From Acidimicrobiia bacterium (lineage in GTDB: Bacteria > Actinomycetota > Acidimicrobiia > Spongiisociales > UBA5794), in the NCBI GenBank assembly GCA_029939995.1, contig JAOZRW010000003.1:53496-101161 (forward strand): a stretch of DNA of 47,666 nucleotides, written 5' to 3'. Shown in pieces: positions 28,596 to 38,914 of the stretch. Every line of letters starts with the position of its first letter. Within the stretch, counting starts at the first letter, position 1. The notes under the pieces were generated by a model, which did no database searches, had not been told where the DNA came from, and saw nothing but the letters and a program-made list of their open reading frames with translations. Position numbers and translations under genes: made by a program.

Positions 28596-29798
28596 ATGGG
28601 TACGAAGATCACGATGGCCGAGAGCGGACTCAACGTCCCGAACGATCCGATCATCCCCTTCATCGAGGGCGACGGGATCGGACCGGATATCTGGGCGGCC
28701 GCGGTTCGCGTCTTCGACGCCGCCGTGGACAAGGCGTACGGCGGAGAGCGCAAGATCGCATGGGAAGAGGTGCTCGCCGGGCAGAAGGCGTTCGACGCCA
28801 CCGGTAGCTGGCTCCCCGACGAGACCCTCGACGCCTTCCGCGAGTACCTCGTCGGCATCAAGGGGCCGCTCACGACGCCCGTCGGCGGAGGCATCCGGAG
28901 CCTCAACGTCGCGCTGCGTCAGATCCTCGATCTCTACGTCTGCCTGCGTCCCGTCCGCTGGTACAAGGGCGTGCCGTCCCCCGTCAAGCACCCCGAACTG
29001 ATCGACATGGTCATCTTCCGTGAGAACACCGAAGATGTCTACGCCGGCAAGGAACTCGAGGCGGGCACCGAGGACGTCGCCAAGCTGATCGCCTTCCTCA
29101 AGGAGCAGTACGGCTGGGACATCCGCCCCGACAGCGGCATCGGCATCAAGCCGATCTCCGAGACCGGGACGAAGCGCCTCGTGCGGGCCGCGATCCAGTA
29201 CGCCGTCGACAACGGCCGTGAGTCCGTGACGCTCGTCCACAAGGGCAACATCATGAAGTTCACCGAGGGTGCCTTCCGCACCTGGGGCTACGAGGTCGTG
29301 CGGGATGAGTTCTCCGACGTCGCCGTCGGATGGGACGACTGCGGCGGCGATCCCGGCGACAAGATCCTCGTGAAGGACGTCATCGCCGATGCGTTCCTCC
29401 AGCAGATCCTCACCCGCCCCGCCGAGTACGACGTCATCGCGACGATGAACCTCAACGGGGACTTCATGTCCGACGCCCTCGCCGCACAGGTCGGCGGCAT
29501 CGGCATCGCCCCGGGCGGCAACGTGAACTACGAGAACGGCTACGCCATCTTCGAGGCCACGCACGGCACGGCGCCCAAGTACACCGGCATGGACAAGGTG
29601 AACCCGGGTTCGGTCATCCTGTCCGGCGAGCTGATGTTCCGTTACATGGGCTGGAACGACGCCGCGGATCTCATCGTCAAGGGCATGGAAGCCGCCATCG
29701 CCGACAAGATCGTCACCTACGACTTCGCCCGCTTGATGGAGGGAGCGACTGAGGTCAAGACGAGCGAGTTCGCGACGGCCATGATCGAGCGCATGTAG
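28596..29798 (+). CDS. icd: Isocitrate dehydrogenase (NADP-type)
   Basis: A 400-residue homodimeric enzyme of the E. coli Icd type. It shows [34 protein letters not shown] with the substrate arginines, [49 protein letters not shown], and [13 protein letters not shown] ahead of the coenzyme-specificity helix. The Lys/Tyr-type residues of NADP enzymes seem present, but I did not align that helix. It lies 40 bases after folD. A GC-rich hairpin follows its stop. Confidence 0.96.
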   Translation: MGTKITMAESGLNVPNDPIIPFIEGDGIGPDIWAAAVRVFDAAVDKAYGGERKIAWEEVLAGQKAFDATGSWLPDETLDAFREYLVGIKGPLTTPVGGGIRSLNVALRQILDLYVCLRPVRWYKGVPSPVKHPELIDMVIFRENTEDVYAGKELEAGTEDVAKLIAFLKEQYGWDIRPDSGIGIKPISETGTKRLVRAAIQYAVDNGRESVTLVHKGNIMKFTEGAFRTWGYEVVRDEFSDVAVGWDDCGGDPGDKILVKDVIADAFLQQILTRPAEYDVIATMNLNGDFMSDALAAQVGGIGIAPGGNVNYENGYAIFEATHGTAPKYTGMDKVNPGSVILSGELMFRYMGWNDAADLIVKGMEAAIADKIVTYDFARLMEGATEVKTSEFATAMIERM

Positions 29799-29856
29799 CG
29801 AGTATCGATGCGATGCCGAGCGATCGGCAGCCGCTCCGCGGATCCCGGGAGTGGTG

Positions 29857-29886
29857 AGGGCGGCCCTTCAGGGGCCGCCCTCTTCG
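29857..29886 (+). terminator. Hairpin after icd
   Basis: AGGGCGGCCC pairs with GGGCCGCCCT (10 bp) around a five-base loop. The downstream tract CTTCGC is only weakly U-rich, so termination may be factor-assisted. Confidence 0.6.
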
Positions 29887-29994
29887 CATCGCGGGTGCAT
29901 AGGGCCGGGAGACTCTGAAGGCGCGCTCTCGTCGGTTTCGGCACCAGCCGAGCGAACTACGATTGGGGTGTTTCGCCGACAAGAAGGAGTCGCG

Positions 29995-30930
29995 ATGAGC
30001 AAGGTCACCGTTGTAGGAGCCGGCAAGTACGGCTCGACGACCGTCCAGCGTCTCGCTGAGGCCGACATGGTCGATGAAGTCGTCATGGTCGACATCGTCG
30101 AAGGTCTGCCGCAGGGTCTCGCCCTCGACATGAACGAATCCCGCCCCGTCCTCGGGTATCGCACCCTCGTCACGGGCACGAACGACTACGCCGACACCGC
30201 CGGCAGTGACGTGGTCGTTATCACCGCGGGTCTTCCCCGCAAGCCGGGCATGAGCCGCATGGACCTCCTCGAGGTCAATGCGAAGATCGTCAAGGACGTG
30301 GCACAGCAGGTTGCCAAGTACTCACCGGATTGCGTGATCATCGTCGTCACGAACCCGCTGGATCAGATGACGACCCTCGTGGCCGAGGTCACCGGCTTCC
30401 CGAAGGAACGGGTCATGGGCCAGGCCGGGATGCTCGACTCGGCCCGCCTCACCCACTTCATCTCGGAGAAGTCGGGCGTCGACGTCCTGAAGATCAAGGC
30501 GGTCACGCTCGGGAGCCACGGCCCCACGATGGTGCCGGTCCCGTCGCTCTGCGACGTGGACGGCAAGTCGCTCGAAGAGGTGTTCGACGCGGAGACGATC
30601 GAGGAACTCCTCGACCGCACGCGCGGGGGCGGCGCAGAGATCGTGGCACTGTTGAAGACCGGGTCCGCCTACTACGCCCCGTCGGCGGCGGCCGCAGCGA
30701 TGGTCGAGGCCGTCATCAAGGACACGGGCGCAGAGATGCCGGTGTGCGCGTGGATGACCGGCCAGTACGGCATCGATGACGTCTACCTCGGCGTCCTCGC
30801 GAAGCTCGGAGCCGGTGGCGTCAAGGAGGTCCATGAGGTCGAACTCACGGACACCGAGGTCGCGGGTCTGCGCGAAGCAGCCGAGGCCGTCAAGGCCAAG
30901 GTCGCCGATCTCGCGGAGATCGACTACTAA
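29995..30930 (+). CDS. mdh: Malate dehydrogenase
   Basis: A 311-residue NAD-dependent enzyme of the lactate/malate dehydrogenase fold, LDH-like MDH subgroup. It shows VTVVGAGKYGSTTV for NAD binding, then ITAGLPRKPGMSRMDLL (mobile loop with Arg; the Arg-Lys pair marks malate rather than lactate specificity), VTNPLDQMT, GQAGMLDSARL, and the catalytic His in LGSHGPTMVP. AAGAAGGAG five bases before the ATG fixes the start. A TACGAT hexamer about 30 bases upstream could be its -10. A strong terminator follows. Confidence 0.96.
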   Translation: MSKVTVVGAGKYGSTTVQRLAEADMVDEVVMVDIVEGLPQGLALDMNESRPVLGYRTLVTGTNDYADTAGSDVVVITAGLPRKPGMSRMDLLEVNAKIVKDVAQQVAKYSPDCVIIVVTNPLDQMTTLVAEVTGFPKERVMGQAGMLDSARLTHFISEKSGVDVLKIKAVTLGSHGPTMVPVPSLCDVDGKSLEEVFDAETIEELLDRTRGGGAEIVALLKTGSAYYAPSAAAAAMVEAVIKDTGAEMPVCAWMTGQYGIDDVYLGVLAKLGAGGVKEVHEVELTDTEVAGLREAAEAVKAKVADLAEIDY

Positions 30931-30951
30931 GAGCAAGACAGGGACAGAGCG

Positions 30952-30986
30952 GAGGGCCCGGGTTCATGACCCGGGCCCTCTCGTTT
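30952..30986. terminator. Bidirectional terminator between mdh and the convergent membrane gene
   Basis: GAGGGCCCGGG pairs perfectly with CCCGGGCCCTC (11 bp) around TTCATGA, followed by TCGTTT on the plus strand. It lies between two converging genes and can serve both. Confidence 0.8.
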
Positions 30987-31015
30987 CGTCTCGATGCCGT
31001 GTGAACGGGGGAGTG

Positions 31016-31942
31016 TCAGTTCGCCGTGGCGGTACCGGCGCCGGCCTTCTCCCGCTCGTACTGTTCGTATGCCTCTCGGATCTCCTGTGCGCTCTTCTCC
31101 GCCGCCGCGCGCTGTTCCCGTGCCCGGTTCCTGGCGATGATCACGTCACGACGGGTGGCCCAGAGGGCGACCGCTCCGACGAAGAGGATCAGGATGCCGG
31201 TCAGGGCGAGGAACCATCCGTATCCGACCTGAAGGTCCTTGTACTGACCCCCAACGCCGATCGCTTCGATCTGGGCTTCCTGCAGGGTCGTCCTGAGAGA
31301 TGCGCCGGAGAGGGCGATGACCGCGCCGCCGCCGACCGACAGGTAGATGAGGAGACGGTTCGCCGCGAGGCCGTGAGGCGCGGTCGCGAGGGCGAACAGC
31401 GCGAGGAGACCGACCCCGATGAACACCGCCAGGCCGGAGTCGAGGCTCACGGACCGGCCGCCGAGGGTCAGGAACACGATCGCGAACACGACGATGAGGA
31501 CGCCGAGGTTGATCAACGTGCGGATGGAGAACCGGTCCAGGGACGGCACGCGCGGCAACACGAGGCTCTTGAACGTGCGGTAGGCCATCAGCCAGAGGGC
31601 CAGGCTCAGGATCGTCGACACGAAGAAGCTGAACGTGATGGTGACGGAGTCCGCTCCGAAGACGAATCCGAGGATTGCAGCGATGACGGTCGTTATCCCA
31701 ACGACGGTCGCCGAGTACGGCACCTGGACGGCGCGGCCGGGGATGACGACGAGGCTGAGGAGGAGGAGAGCGGCGCCGACGGCGAAGTAGGTCCACCCTT
31801 GATCCATCTCGTAGCCGCGCAGGGACCAGGGCTCGACGAGGAACCCGTAAGCGGGGTTCGTCCTCGCGTACTCCCAGACGATCGATGCCATCACGATCAC
31901 CGGCCCGAGCGTGACCGCGATCTTGCTCCAATTGTGCTTCAC
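31016..31942 (-). CDS. Polytopic membrane protein of unknown function
   Basis: A 308-residue protein with about eight hydrophobic segments and a charged, coiled-coil-like C-terminal tail (about 270-305, rich in Arg, Ala, Glu). I recognise no transport or enzyme motif. Charged residues in the membrane region are few. It stands alone on the minus strand between mdh and the HU gene and appears monocistronic. AAGGAGAG precedes the ATG. Confidence 0.75.
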   Translation of the reverse strand: MKHNWSKIAVTLGPVIVMASIVWEYARTNPAYGFLVEPWSLRGYEMDQGWTYFAVGAALLLLSLVVIPGRAVQVPYSATVVGITTVIAAILGFVFGADSVTITFSFFVSTILSLALWLMAYRTFKSLVLPRVPSLDRFSIRTLINLGVLIVVFAIVFLTLGGRSVSLDSGLAVFIGVGLLALFALATAPHGLAANRLLIYLSVGGGAVIALSGASLRTTLQEAQIEAIGVGGQYKDLQVGYGWFLALTGILILFVGAVALWATRRDVIIARNRAREQRAAAEKSAQEIREAYEQYEREKAGAGTATAN

Positions 31943-32012
31943 GATGCTCTCCTTGTCGCCGACACTCTACCCTGCATCGCGTTGCCTCGGAGTCCTTGCC
32001 CCACAACAGTTC

Positions 32013-32041
32013 TTGCCCAGGCACGGGGGCACCGTTAGGGT
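32013..32041 (+). promoter_or_regulatory. Promoter for the HU gene
   Basis: TTGCCC, 17 bases, TAGGGT, about 50 bases before the GTG start. It is divergent from the membrane-protein gene. Confidence 0.5.
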
Positions 32042-32090
32042 TACACCGCTGTGATTTACGTCAGCACCAACGACCACCAAGGAGGTCTCT

Positions 32091-32369
32091 GTGAACAAGG
32101 GTGAGCTGATCGAAGCTGTTGCTCGCAACACCGGCGAGTCGAAGGCGACCGCCGCCAAGATCATCGACGAAACGCTCGACGTCATCGTGTCCGGCGTCGT
32201 GTCCCAGGGCAAGGTACAGATCACCGGATTCGGGACGTTCGAGGCGCGCGACCGCAAGGCTCGCACCGCTCGCAACCCGCAGACCGGTGAAGAAGTCAAG
32301 GTCGCGGCAACTCGCGTCCCGGCGTTCAAGGCGGGCAAGGCGTTCAAGGATCAGGTCAAGCCCGGCTGA
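32091..32369 (+). CDS. hup: HU-family histone-like DNA-binding protein
   Basis: A 92-residue HU/IHF protein: MNKGELIEAVARNTGESKATA at the helical dimer core, GFGTFEARDRKARTARNPQTG covering the DNA-binding arm, and the PAFKAGKAFKDQV end. It lacks the long Lys/Ala/Pro tail of mycobacterial HupB, so it is the short canonical form. AAGGAGGT fixes the GTG start. It is followed by a strong terminator and is monocistronic. Confidence 0.96.
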   Translation: MNKGELIEAVARNTGESKATAAKIIDETLDVIVSGVVSQGKVQITGFGTFEARDRKARTARNPQTGEEVKVAATRVPAFKAGKAFKDQVKPG

Positions 32370-32386
32370 TCCACGAACCGAAGCCA

Positions 32387-32429
32387 AACGAAAGAGGAGG
32401 GGCGCCACCGGCGCCCCTCCTCTTTCGTT
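32387..32429. terminator. Long bidirectional terminator after HU
   Basis: A perfect 20-bp stem (arms 32387-32406 and 32410-32429) around an ACC loop. The GC core is flanked by AACGAAAGAGG/CCTCTTTCGTT, giving an A-tract on one side and a U-tract on the other. It lies between the converging HU and SCP2 genes. Confidence 0.85.
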
Positions 32430-32430
32430 C

Positions 32431-32488
32431 AGCTGCGAGCTGCGAGCTGCAAGCCGTCGTTCGATCTTGAGGCTCGAAGCTTGCAGCT
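32431..32488. repeat. AGCTGCG heptamer copies with an inverted partner
   Basis: AGCTGCG, AGCTGCG, AGCTGCA run head to tail (32431-32451). AGCTGCAAGC (32445-32454) is repeated in inverted form as GCTTGCAGCT (32479-32488). It is directly downstream of a terminator, as is the GTAGAAA array of sucD, and has the same seven-base period. Confidence 0.7.
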
Positions 32489-32503
32489 AGTTTCTTCTTC
32501 GAC

Positions 32504-32887
32504 TTAGAACTCGAGATCGAGGGTGCTCGAGACCCGGGCGAACTCGTTGATGAGCCCCTGGTACATCATGACCTTGGCCATGTTGCCACCCACCTTGATC
32601 TTCCCCGTCATGAACGCCATCTGGACGTTGAGCTCACCCTTCGCGATCGCCGCAGCGGTCTCGTAGTCGCTACCGACCGATGCGTCGGCGTCGTCGAGCG
32701 TCCCGAGCGCGAGGGTTGCGACACCGTCGGCGACCGACAGGTAGTAGTCGACCGGCCCGTTGGGCCCGTCGGTGACGTTGAACTGGAGTCCGAGTTCGAC
32801 GTTCGCCATGGCGTCCTTGAAACCGGCGTCTGCATTCAGGGCGTTCGTGCCCTCGACCATGTGCTCTTCGCTGAGAAATGTGGCCAC
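32504..32887 (-). CDS. SCP2 sterol-binding domain protein
   Basis: A 127-residue single-domain protein with the SCP2 pattern: LQFNVTDGPNGPVDYYLSVADG, then DYETAAAIAKGELNVQMAFMTGKIKVGGNMAKVM. The segment GKIKVGGN is the most conserved part. Such proteins bind acyl-CoA or other lipids. No partner gene is adjacent; it is a single-gene unit between HU and the sdh operon. GTG is the start, seven bases after AAAGGA. Confidence 0.88.
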   Translation of the reverse strand: MATFLSEEHMVEGTNALNADAGFKDAMANVELGLQFNVTDGPNGPVDYYLSVADGVATLALGTLDDADASVGSDYETAAAIAKGELNVQMAFMTGKIKVGGNMAKVMMYQGLINEFARVSSTLDLEF

Positions 32888-32957
32888 GCTGTGGTCCTTT
32901 CGTGAGAAGTCGTTGCTATGTTAGCCGGAGATTTTGAGTGAACGATCAAGATCGTCG

Positions 32958-32984
32958 CCGTCCGGGCACACAACGCCCGGACGG
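32958..32984 (-). terminator. Terminator of the sdh operon
   Basis: CCGTCCGGGC pairs perfectly with GCCCGGACGG (10 bp, seven-base loop), 22 bases after the sdhB stop. The following minus-strand tract CGACGATCTTG is only mildly U-rich. Confidence 0.6.
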
Positions 32985-33005
32985 CCTCCGCATCCCGCCA
33001 CTCCG

Positions 33006-33769
33006 TCAGACCTGTTGACCCTGTTTGCGGAAGTTCTTCCACTGGGCCGCGACGTAGTCCCGGTTCATCCACGCGATCACATCGATCGAGATGCTCTTCG
33101 GGCACGCCGTCTCGCACTCGCCGTAGTTGCGGCACGAGCCGAAGTAGTCCTCCATCGTCTCGACCATCGCCACCGTCCGTAGATACCGCTCGGGCTGTCC
33201 CTGCGGAAGCAGGCCGAGGTGAGCGATCTTCGCAGCCGTGAACAGATTCGCCGCGCCGTTCGGACAGGCGGCGACGCACGCCGCGCACCCGATGCAAGAG
33301 GCCGCATCCATCGACGCCTCCGCCGCCGGCCTCGGTACGAGGGTGTCGTGAGCATCCGGGGCCGCCCCGACGTTGACCGAGATGTAGCCGCCCGCCTGGA
33401 TGATCTTGTCGAACGGGCTCCGGTCGACGACGAGGTCGCGCACGACGGTGAACGCCTCGGCACGCCACGGCTCGATGACGATCGTGTCGCCGTCCTTGAA
33501 CTTCCGCATGTGGAGCTGGCACGTGGCCGTCCCCCGTTGGGGACCGTGCGGATGACCGTCGATCATGACGCCGCATGTTCCGCAGATTCCCTCCCGACAG
33601 TCGCTGTCGAAAGCGATCGGCTCTTCGCCCCGGTCGTTGAGCTCCTCGTTGACCATGTCGAGCATCTCGAAGAACGAGGCGTCCGCACTCACTCCGTTGG
33701 CTTCGTAGGTGACGAACCCGCCCTCGGACGCCGAGTCCGGCTGCCTCCAGACGCGCAGGGTGACATCCA

Positions 33770-33770
<1 letters not shown>
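33006..33770 (-). CDS. sdhB: Succinate dehydrogenase iron-sulfur subunit
   Basis: A 254-residue subunit with the [2Fe-2S] ferredoxin motif [13 protein letters not shown] and a later Cys in TATCQLHM. The motif [11 protein letters not shown] (the [4Fe-4S] site), CPNGAANL, and the [3Fe-4S] region [16 protein letters not shown] follow. The ATG overlaps the sdhA stop as TAATG, which decides the start against a longer upstream extension. Sequence and operon order C-A-B fit the type-B, menaquinone-linked enzymes. Confidence 0.96.
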
Positions 33771-35707
<1,937 letters not shown>

Positions 35708-35720
35708 GTTCGTGCCTTTC

Positions 35721-36461
35721 TCAGCCGGAGACCTGGAGGAGACCGAATTGCACCGCGATCGGGATCGACGAGTTGCCGATCAGGAGCGCGAGAGCGAAGA
35801 CGACGGCGAGCCAGCGGCGCCACTCGTCGTAGCGGGGGTTGGACAAGCCGAGACTCTGGAAGACGCTCCATGCTCCGTGGTAGATGTGGAACGCCAGGGC
35901 GATCTGGGCGACGATGTAGATGAGGGCGACCCACCAGATCTGGAAGCTCGTGATGACGTTGTTGTAGACCTCGCCGGCGACGAAGTCGGGGTTCGTCAGC
36001 CCGAGCGTGAGATCGGCGATGTGGTAGACGAGGAACAGGAAGATGATGACCCCGCCCCACAGCATCGTGCGGTTCGCGTAGTTGGCGGCCAGGTACTGGC
36101 GCTTCGCCGTGTAGCGGATCTTCCCGCGGGCTCTCCGGTTGCGCAGCGCCAGGACGATCGCCGACCACATGTGAATGATGAACATCGCGAGCAGACCGAA
36201 CCGGAACATCCAGAGGACACCGGTCTCCGGAACGATCGGGTAGAGCAGGGTGCGCAGGGCCTCTGCGTAGTGATCGAGGTCCTCCGCCCCCAGGTAGATC
36301 TTCATATTCCCGATCATGTGGACCAGGACGTAGGCGACGAGGCCGATCCCCGTGAGCGCCATCATCCACTTCATTCCGATATCGGAAGTGAAGAACGGTC
36401 CGAGCCACGATCTCCAACCGGATCGCCGGTTGACGTCGAGGCGGCGTGTTGTTGTCGTCAC
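35721..36461 (-). CDS. sdhC: Succinate dehydrogenase cytochrome b subunit (type B, diheme)
   Basis: A 246-residue five-helix cytochrome b558-type anchor. Histidines suited to binding two hemes are seen in [30 protein letters not shown] and [10 protein letters not shown]. No separate SdhD is needed in this type. It uses menaquinone in related organisms. The GTG start follows GGAGG by eight bases. ATTATC (36492-36497; GATAAT on the transcribed strand) could be the -10 of the sdhCAB operon; its -35 is poor. Confidence 0.94.
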   Translation of the reverse strand: MTTTTRRLDVNRRSGWRSWLGPFFTSDIGMKWMMALTGIGLVAYVLVHMIGNMKIYLGAEDLDHYAEALRTLLYPIVPETGVLWMFRFGLLAMFIIHMWSAIVLALRNRRARGKIRYTAKRQYLAANYANRTMLWGGVIIFLFLVYHIADLTLGLTNPDFVAGEVYNNVITSFQIWWVALIYIVAQIALAFHIYHGAWSVFQSLGLSNPRYDEWRRWLAVVFALALLIGNSSIPIAVQFGLLQVSG

Positions 36462-36566
36462 GGTATGTTCCTCCGGTAGTTCGACGAAGTCATTATCGCG
36501 GGGTTGGAGGGGGATGTCGAAACGGCCGCGATCGCTGTGTCACAAGGCGCGCGTCGATACTCGAGG

Positions 36567-36595
36567 TTGACAAGCGCGCGCGGGGTTGGGAGAAT
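36567..36595 (+). promoter_or_regulatory. Promoter for whiB
   Basis: TTGACA, 17 bases, GAGAAT, 35 bases before the whiB ATG. The -35 is perfect and the -10 fair. Confidence 0.6.
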
Positions 36596-36630
36596 CCCAC
36601 TGTTGTAATTACACCGCGACGGGAGTCCTC

Positions 36631-36936
36631 ATGTTCGGCGAGTTCATCGAAGCCCTCAAAGCGACCGGCTTCGACATGTCGTGGCAGGACTTCGCGAACT
36701 GTCGCGGAGCCGATCCGGACCTCTTCTTCCCCGAGCGGGGTGCGTCGACCCGTACGGCGAAAGGCATCTGTCGCGAGTGCACGGTGCGCGAGGAGTGTCT
36801 CGAGTTCGCGATCGTCTCGAGCGAGAAGTTCGGGATCTGGGGTGCGATGTCTGAGCGCGAGCGCAGGAAGATCCGCAAAGAGCGCAAGGCCGAGGAAGAG
36901 CGCCGCATCGCCGTCGCCCGCCGCAAGGCGGTCTGA
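36631..36936 (+). CDS. WhiB-family [4Fe-4S] transcriptional regulator
   Basis: A 101-residue regulator. Cluster cysteines are C24, C47, C50 and C56 (ANCRGADPDLFFP; ICRECTVREEC). The turn normally reading GVWGG is GIWGA at 68-72, followed by SERERRKIRK and a basic tail that would contact DNA. WhiB proteins work with the vegetative sigma factor and sense redox or NO, and are nearly confined to Actinomycetota. GGGAG precedes the ATG. It is divergent from sdhC and may control respiration genes (inference from position only). Confidence 0.95.
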   Translation: MFGEFIEALKATGFDMSWQDFANCRGADPDLFFPERGASTRTAKGICRECTVREECLEFAIVSSEKFGIWGAMSERERRKIRKERKAEEERRIAVARRKAV

Positions 36937-37080
36937 GCCACGCCGACGTCGCATGCTCGTTCACCCGAGTCGCACGGGATGTCTCGTTTTCACACCGACC
37001 GCCGGGTCGATACTCCTTCGAGGTTTCTGAGGGCGTAGAATCGGTGTGACGCGAACGATCGATCGACGGAGGGAGCCGGG

Positions 37081-38058
37081 TTGAGCATCGGTACAGGCGG
37101 CATCGTGGTGGCGGTGGTACTCGTGGTCGTGATCCTCGCCCTCATCTGGGCGCTCGCATCGGCCATGCGGAGCACCCCGAAAGACGTGTCCCGGAGCGTC
37201 GGCGCCGTCGGGCCCGTCGGGCCGGCCCCCGACCAGCTCCGTCCGGTGCTGGTCGACTTCCACGTCCACGGAGACACCGCCGAGGTCTACTACGGCGTTC
37301 CCCTCCCGTCCGGCGGCATCGACGACCACCTCCGGGATGTTCTGTTCCACGACGCGTCGCTCGTGCTTCACGAGAAGCGATCGCACGGCCTTCCGATCGG
37401 CCAGGTCGTCCGAGCCGTCGTGTACGGGCGCCGCGGCGAAGATCCCGTCGAGGTGGGCGTCATCGATCTCGAAGAGCCGGGCGTGATCCCCGAGATCGCT
37501 GCTCCCGAACTCGTTCCGCATGCGTTCTCCGCGGGCTTCGATCCGCTGGCGCACATCGGCGAGCAGGAGTTCGAAGTCGTTCCGAGCCTTGCGAGCCGGA
37601 CCCCGGACGAGGGCTTGCCGCCGTTCTACGAGGACCTCGTTCTCGCCCGGTCCGTCGAATCCAAGCTGCGCGCCGCGGGTGTCGACCCGGAGCACATGAC
37701 CCTGTCGGAGTTCGCGCTCACACTTCTGGCGGCCGGCGGCTATCAACTCGTACTCGAACGGTTGGGGAGTTCGATGCCGGACGGTTCGTCGGCGTCCATG
37801 TACCGGGCCCAGGGCGGTGGAACGGACGCGCTCGTCGTGATCGTGCCCCAGTCGCCGGGGGAGCACCCCGAACTCTCGGAGCGGGTCATCAACGCTTTCA
37901 TCGTCGAAGTCGCACAACGCAGCCCGCAGCGGGCGTTGCTCATCACCGACAAGACCGGCCCGTACATCATCTACGACAAGGAGAGAGCAGATCCCCGCTG
38001 CCGGTTCATCACCCGCGAACGTCTGCAGGCGTTCGCCGACAGCTTCGCTCTGCGGTAG
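37081..38058 (+). CDS. Membrane-anchored protein of unknown function
   Basis: A 325-residue protein with one N-terminal transmembrane helix (about 8-29) and a soluble domain. The first part (about 55-160) has VYYGVPLPSGG...DDHLRDVLFHD. The last third alternates hydrophobic strands and polar turns (ALVVIVPQSPGEHPELS; RALLITDKTGPYIIYDKE), somewhat like a nuclease-type alpha/beta fold, but I cannot assign it. The TTG start follows GGAGGGAGCCGGG. TAGAAT at 37036-37041 could be its -10. It is followed 100 bases later by tatA. Confidence 0.72.
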   Translation: MSIGTGGIVVAVVLVVVILALIWALASAMRSTPKDVSRSVGAVGPVGPAPDQLRPVLVDFHVHGDTAEVYYGVPLPSGGIDDHLRDVLFHDASLVLHEKRSHGLPIGQVVRAVVYGRRGEDPVEVGVIDLEEPGVIPEIAAPELVPHAFSAGFDPLAHIGEQEFEVVPSLASRTPDEGLPPFYEDLVLARSVESKLRAAGVDPEHMTLSEFALTLLAAGGYQLVLERLGSSMPDGSSASMYRAQGGGTDALVVIVPQSPGEHPELSERVINAFIVEVAQRSPQRALLITDKTGPYIIYDKERADPRCRFITRERLQAFADSFALR

Positions 38059-38158
38059 TCGCCCGCGTCGTCGACCCGCGGCATCGTGACGTGCCGGGGG
38101 TCGGGAACGTCACCCGGCGACGCGAACATCTCTACACTTCATCGTGGAAGGGAAACGC

Positions 38159-38338
38159 GTGATCAAGAACATCGGTGGTCCTGAACTGTTGATCATCCTC
38201 GTCGTCGTACTCCTGCTGTTCGGTGCTTCGAAATTGCCCGGGCTGGCCCGGTCGATCGGAGCTTCGGCGAAGGAGTTCAAGAAGGGCGTCGAGGAGGGTG
38301 CCGGCGACGACGCCGACGCCGACGTCGACAAGACCTAA
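38159..38338 (+). CDS. tatA: Twin-arginine translocase subunit TatA
   Basis: A 59-residue protein with GGPELLIILVVVLLLFGASK, the single helix and the hinge, then the amphipathic helix LPGLARSIGASAKEFKKGVEE and an acidic tail. Size and pattern are typical. Tat substrates in the window include the Rieske protein. The GTG at 38159 has GGAAGGG six bases upstream; a GTG at 38144 would add five residues and sits five bases after TACACT (38133-38138), which I read as the -10. Confidence 0.92.
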   Translation: MIKNIGGPELLIILVVVLLLFGASKLPGLARSIGASAKEFKKGVEEGAGDDADADVDKT

Positions 38339-38355
38339 CACCGCGACGAGATTCC

Positions 38356-38382
38356 GGGAACCGGATCGGACGCCCCGTCGTT
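38356..38382 (+). promoter_or_regulatory. Probable ECF-sigma (SigE-type) autoregulatory promoter
   Basis: GGGAACC, 16 bases, CGTT, 22 bases before the ECF sigma start. This is the GGAAC/GTT pattern recognised by SigE/SigH-like ECF factors. Its place before the sigma gene suggests positive autoregulation. Confidence 0.55.
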
Positions 38383-38404
38383 GTTCTCCCAGTTGTGGGG
38401 AAGC

Positions 38405-38914
38405 ATGACTGAAGAGTTCAAACCGACCTGGGAAGACGTTGCGCATAGCCATGGGCGCAAGATCTACAACTTCGCCTATCGCCTCACCGGGAATCCGGAT
38501 GACGCAGCGGACCTCGTGCAGGAGGTGTTGCTGCGTGTGCGGAAAGGGCTCCCTTCGTACCAGCCGGGGTCCTTCGACGGATGGCTCTGGAGGATCACCC
38601 GCAACGCGTTCCTCGACGGCGTGCGGAAGAAGCAGCGACGACCGGAGTCGGCGCTTCCCGAAGGCGACCATACGATGCTCGGTTCGAGCCCATCGCCGGA
38701 TGAGGTCCTCGCCTCCGTCCGTCTCTCCGACGACGTCCAGGGCGCACTGCTCAAGCTCCCGTACGAGTTCCGCGAGGCCGTCGTGCTGTGCGACGTCGTC
38801 GGCCTCACCTACGACGAGATCTCGGAAGCGGCCGACGTTCCGGTCGGGACGGTCAGGAGCCGGATCCATCGCGGACGCAAGATGCTTCGGGAGATGCTGA
38901 CATGGCCCGTCTGA
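38405..38914 (+). CDS. ECF RNA polymerase sigma factor (SigE-like)
   Basis: A 169-residue sigma factor with region 2 (FAYRLTGNPDDAADLVQEVLLRV, then DGWLWRITRNAFLDGVRK) and region 4 (LPYEFREAVVLCDVVGLTYDEIS...VPVGTVRSRIHRGRKMLRE). It lacks region 3, as ECF factors do. The adjacent anti-sigma gene overlaps it by 13 bases and an RseB-like gene follows. That set matches cell-envelope stress systems. GGGGAAG precedes the ATG. Confidence 0.94.
   Translation: MTEEFKPTWEDVAHSHGRKIYNFAYRLTGNPDDAADLVQEVLLRVRKGLPSYQPGSFDGWLWRITRNAFLDGVRKKQRRPESALPEGDHTMLGSSPSPDEVLASVRLSDDVQGALLKLPYEFREAVVLCDVVGLTYDEISEAADVPVGTVRSRIHRGRKMLREMLTWPV

Noticed and set aside
38110-38140. ECF-type promoter before tatA (GGGAAC at 38113)
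   Set aside because: No CGTT-like -10 at the right distance; TACACT as an ordinary -10 fits better.
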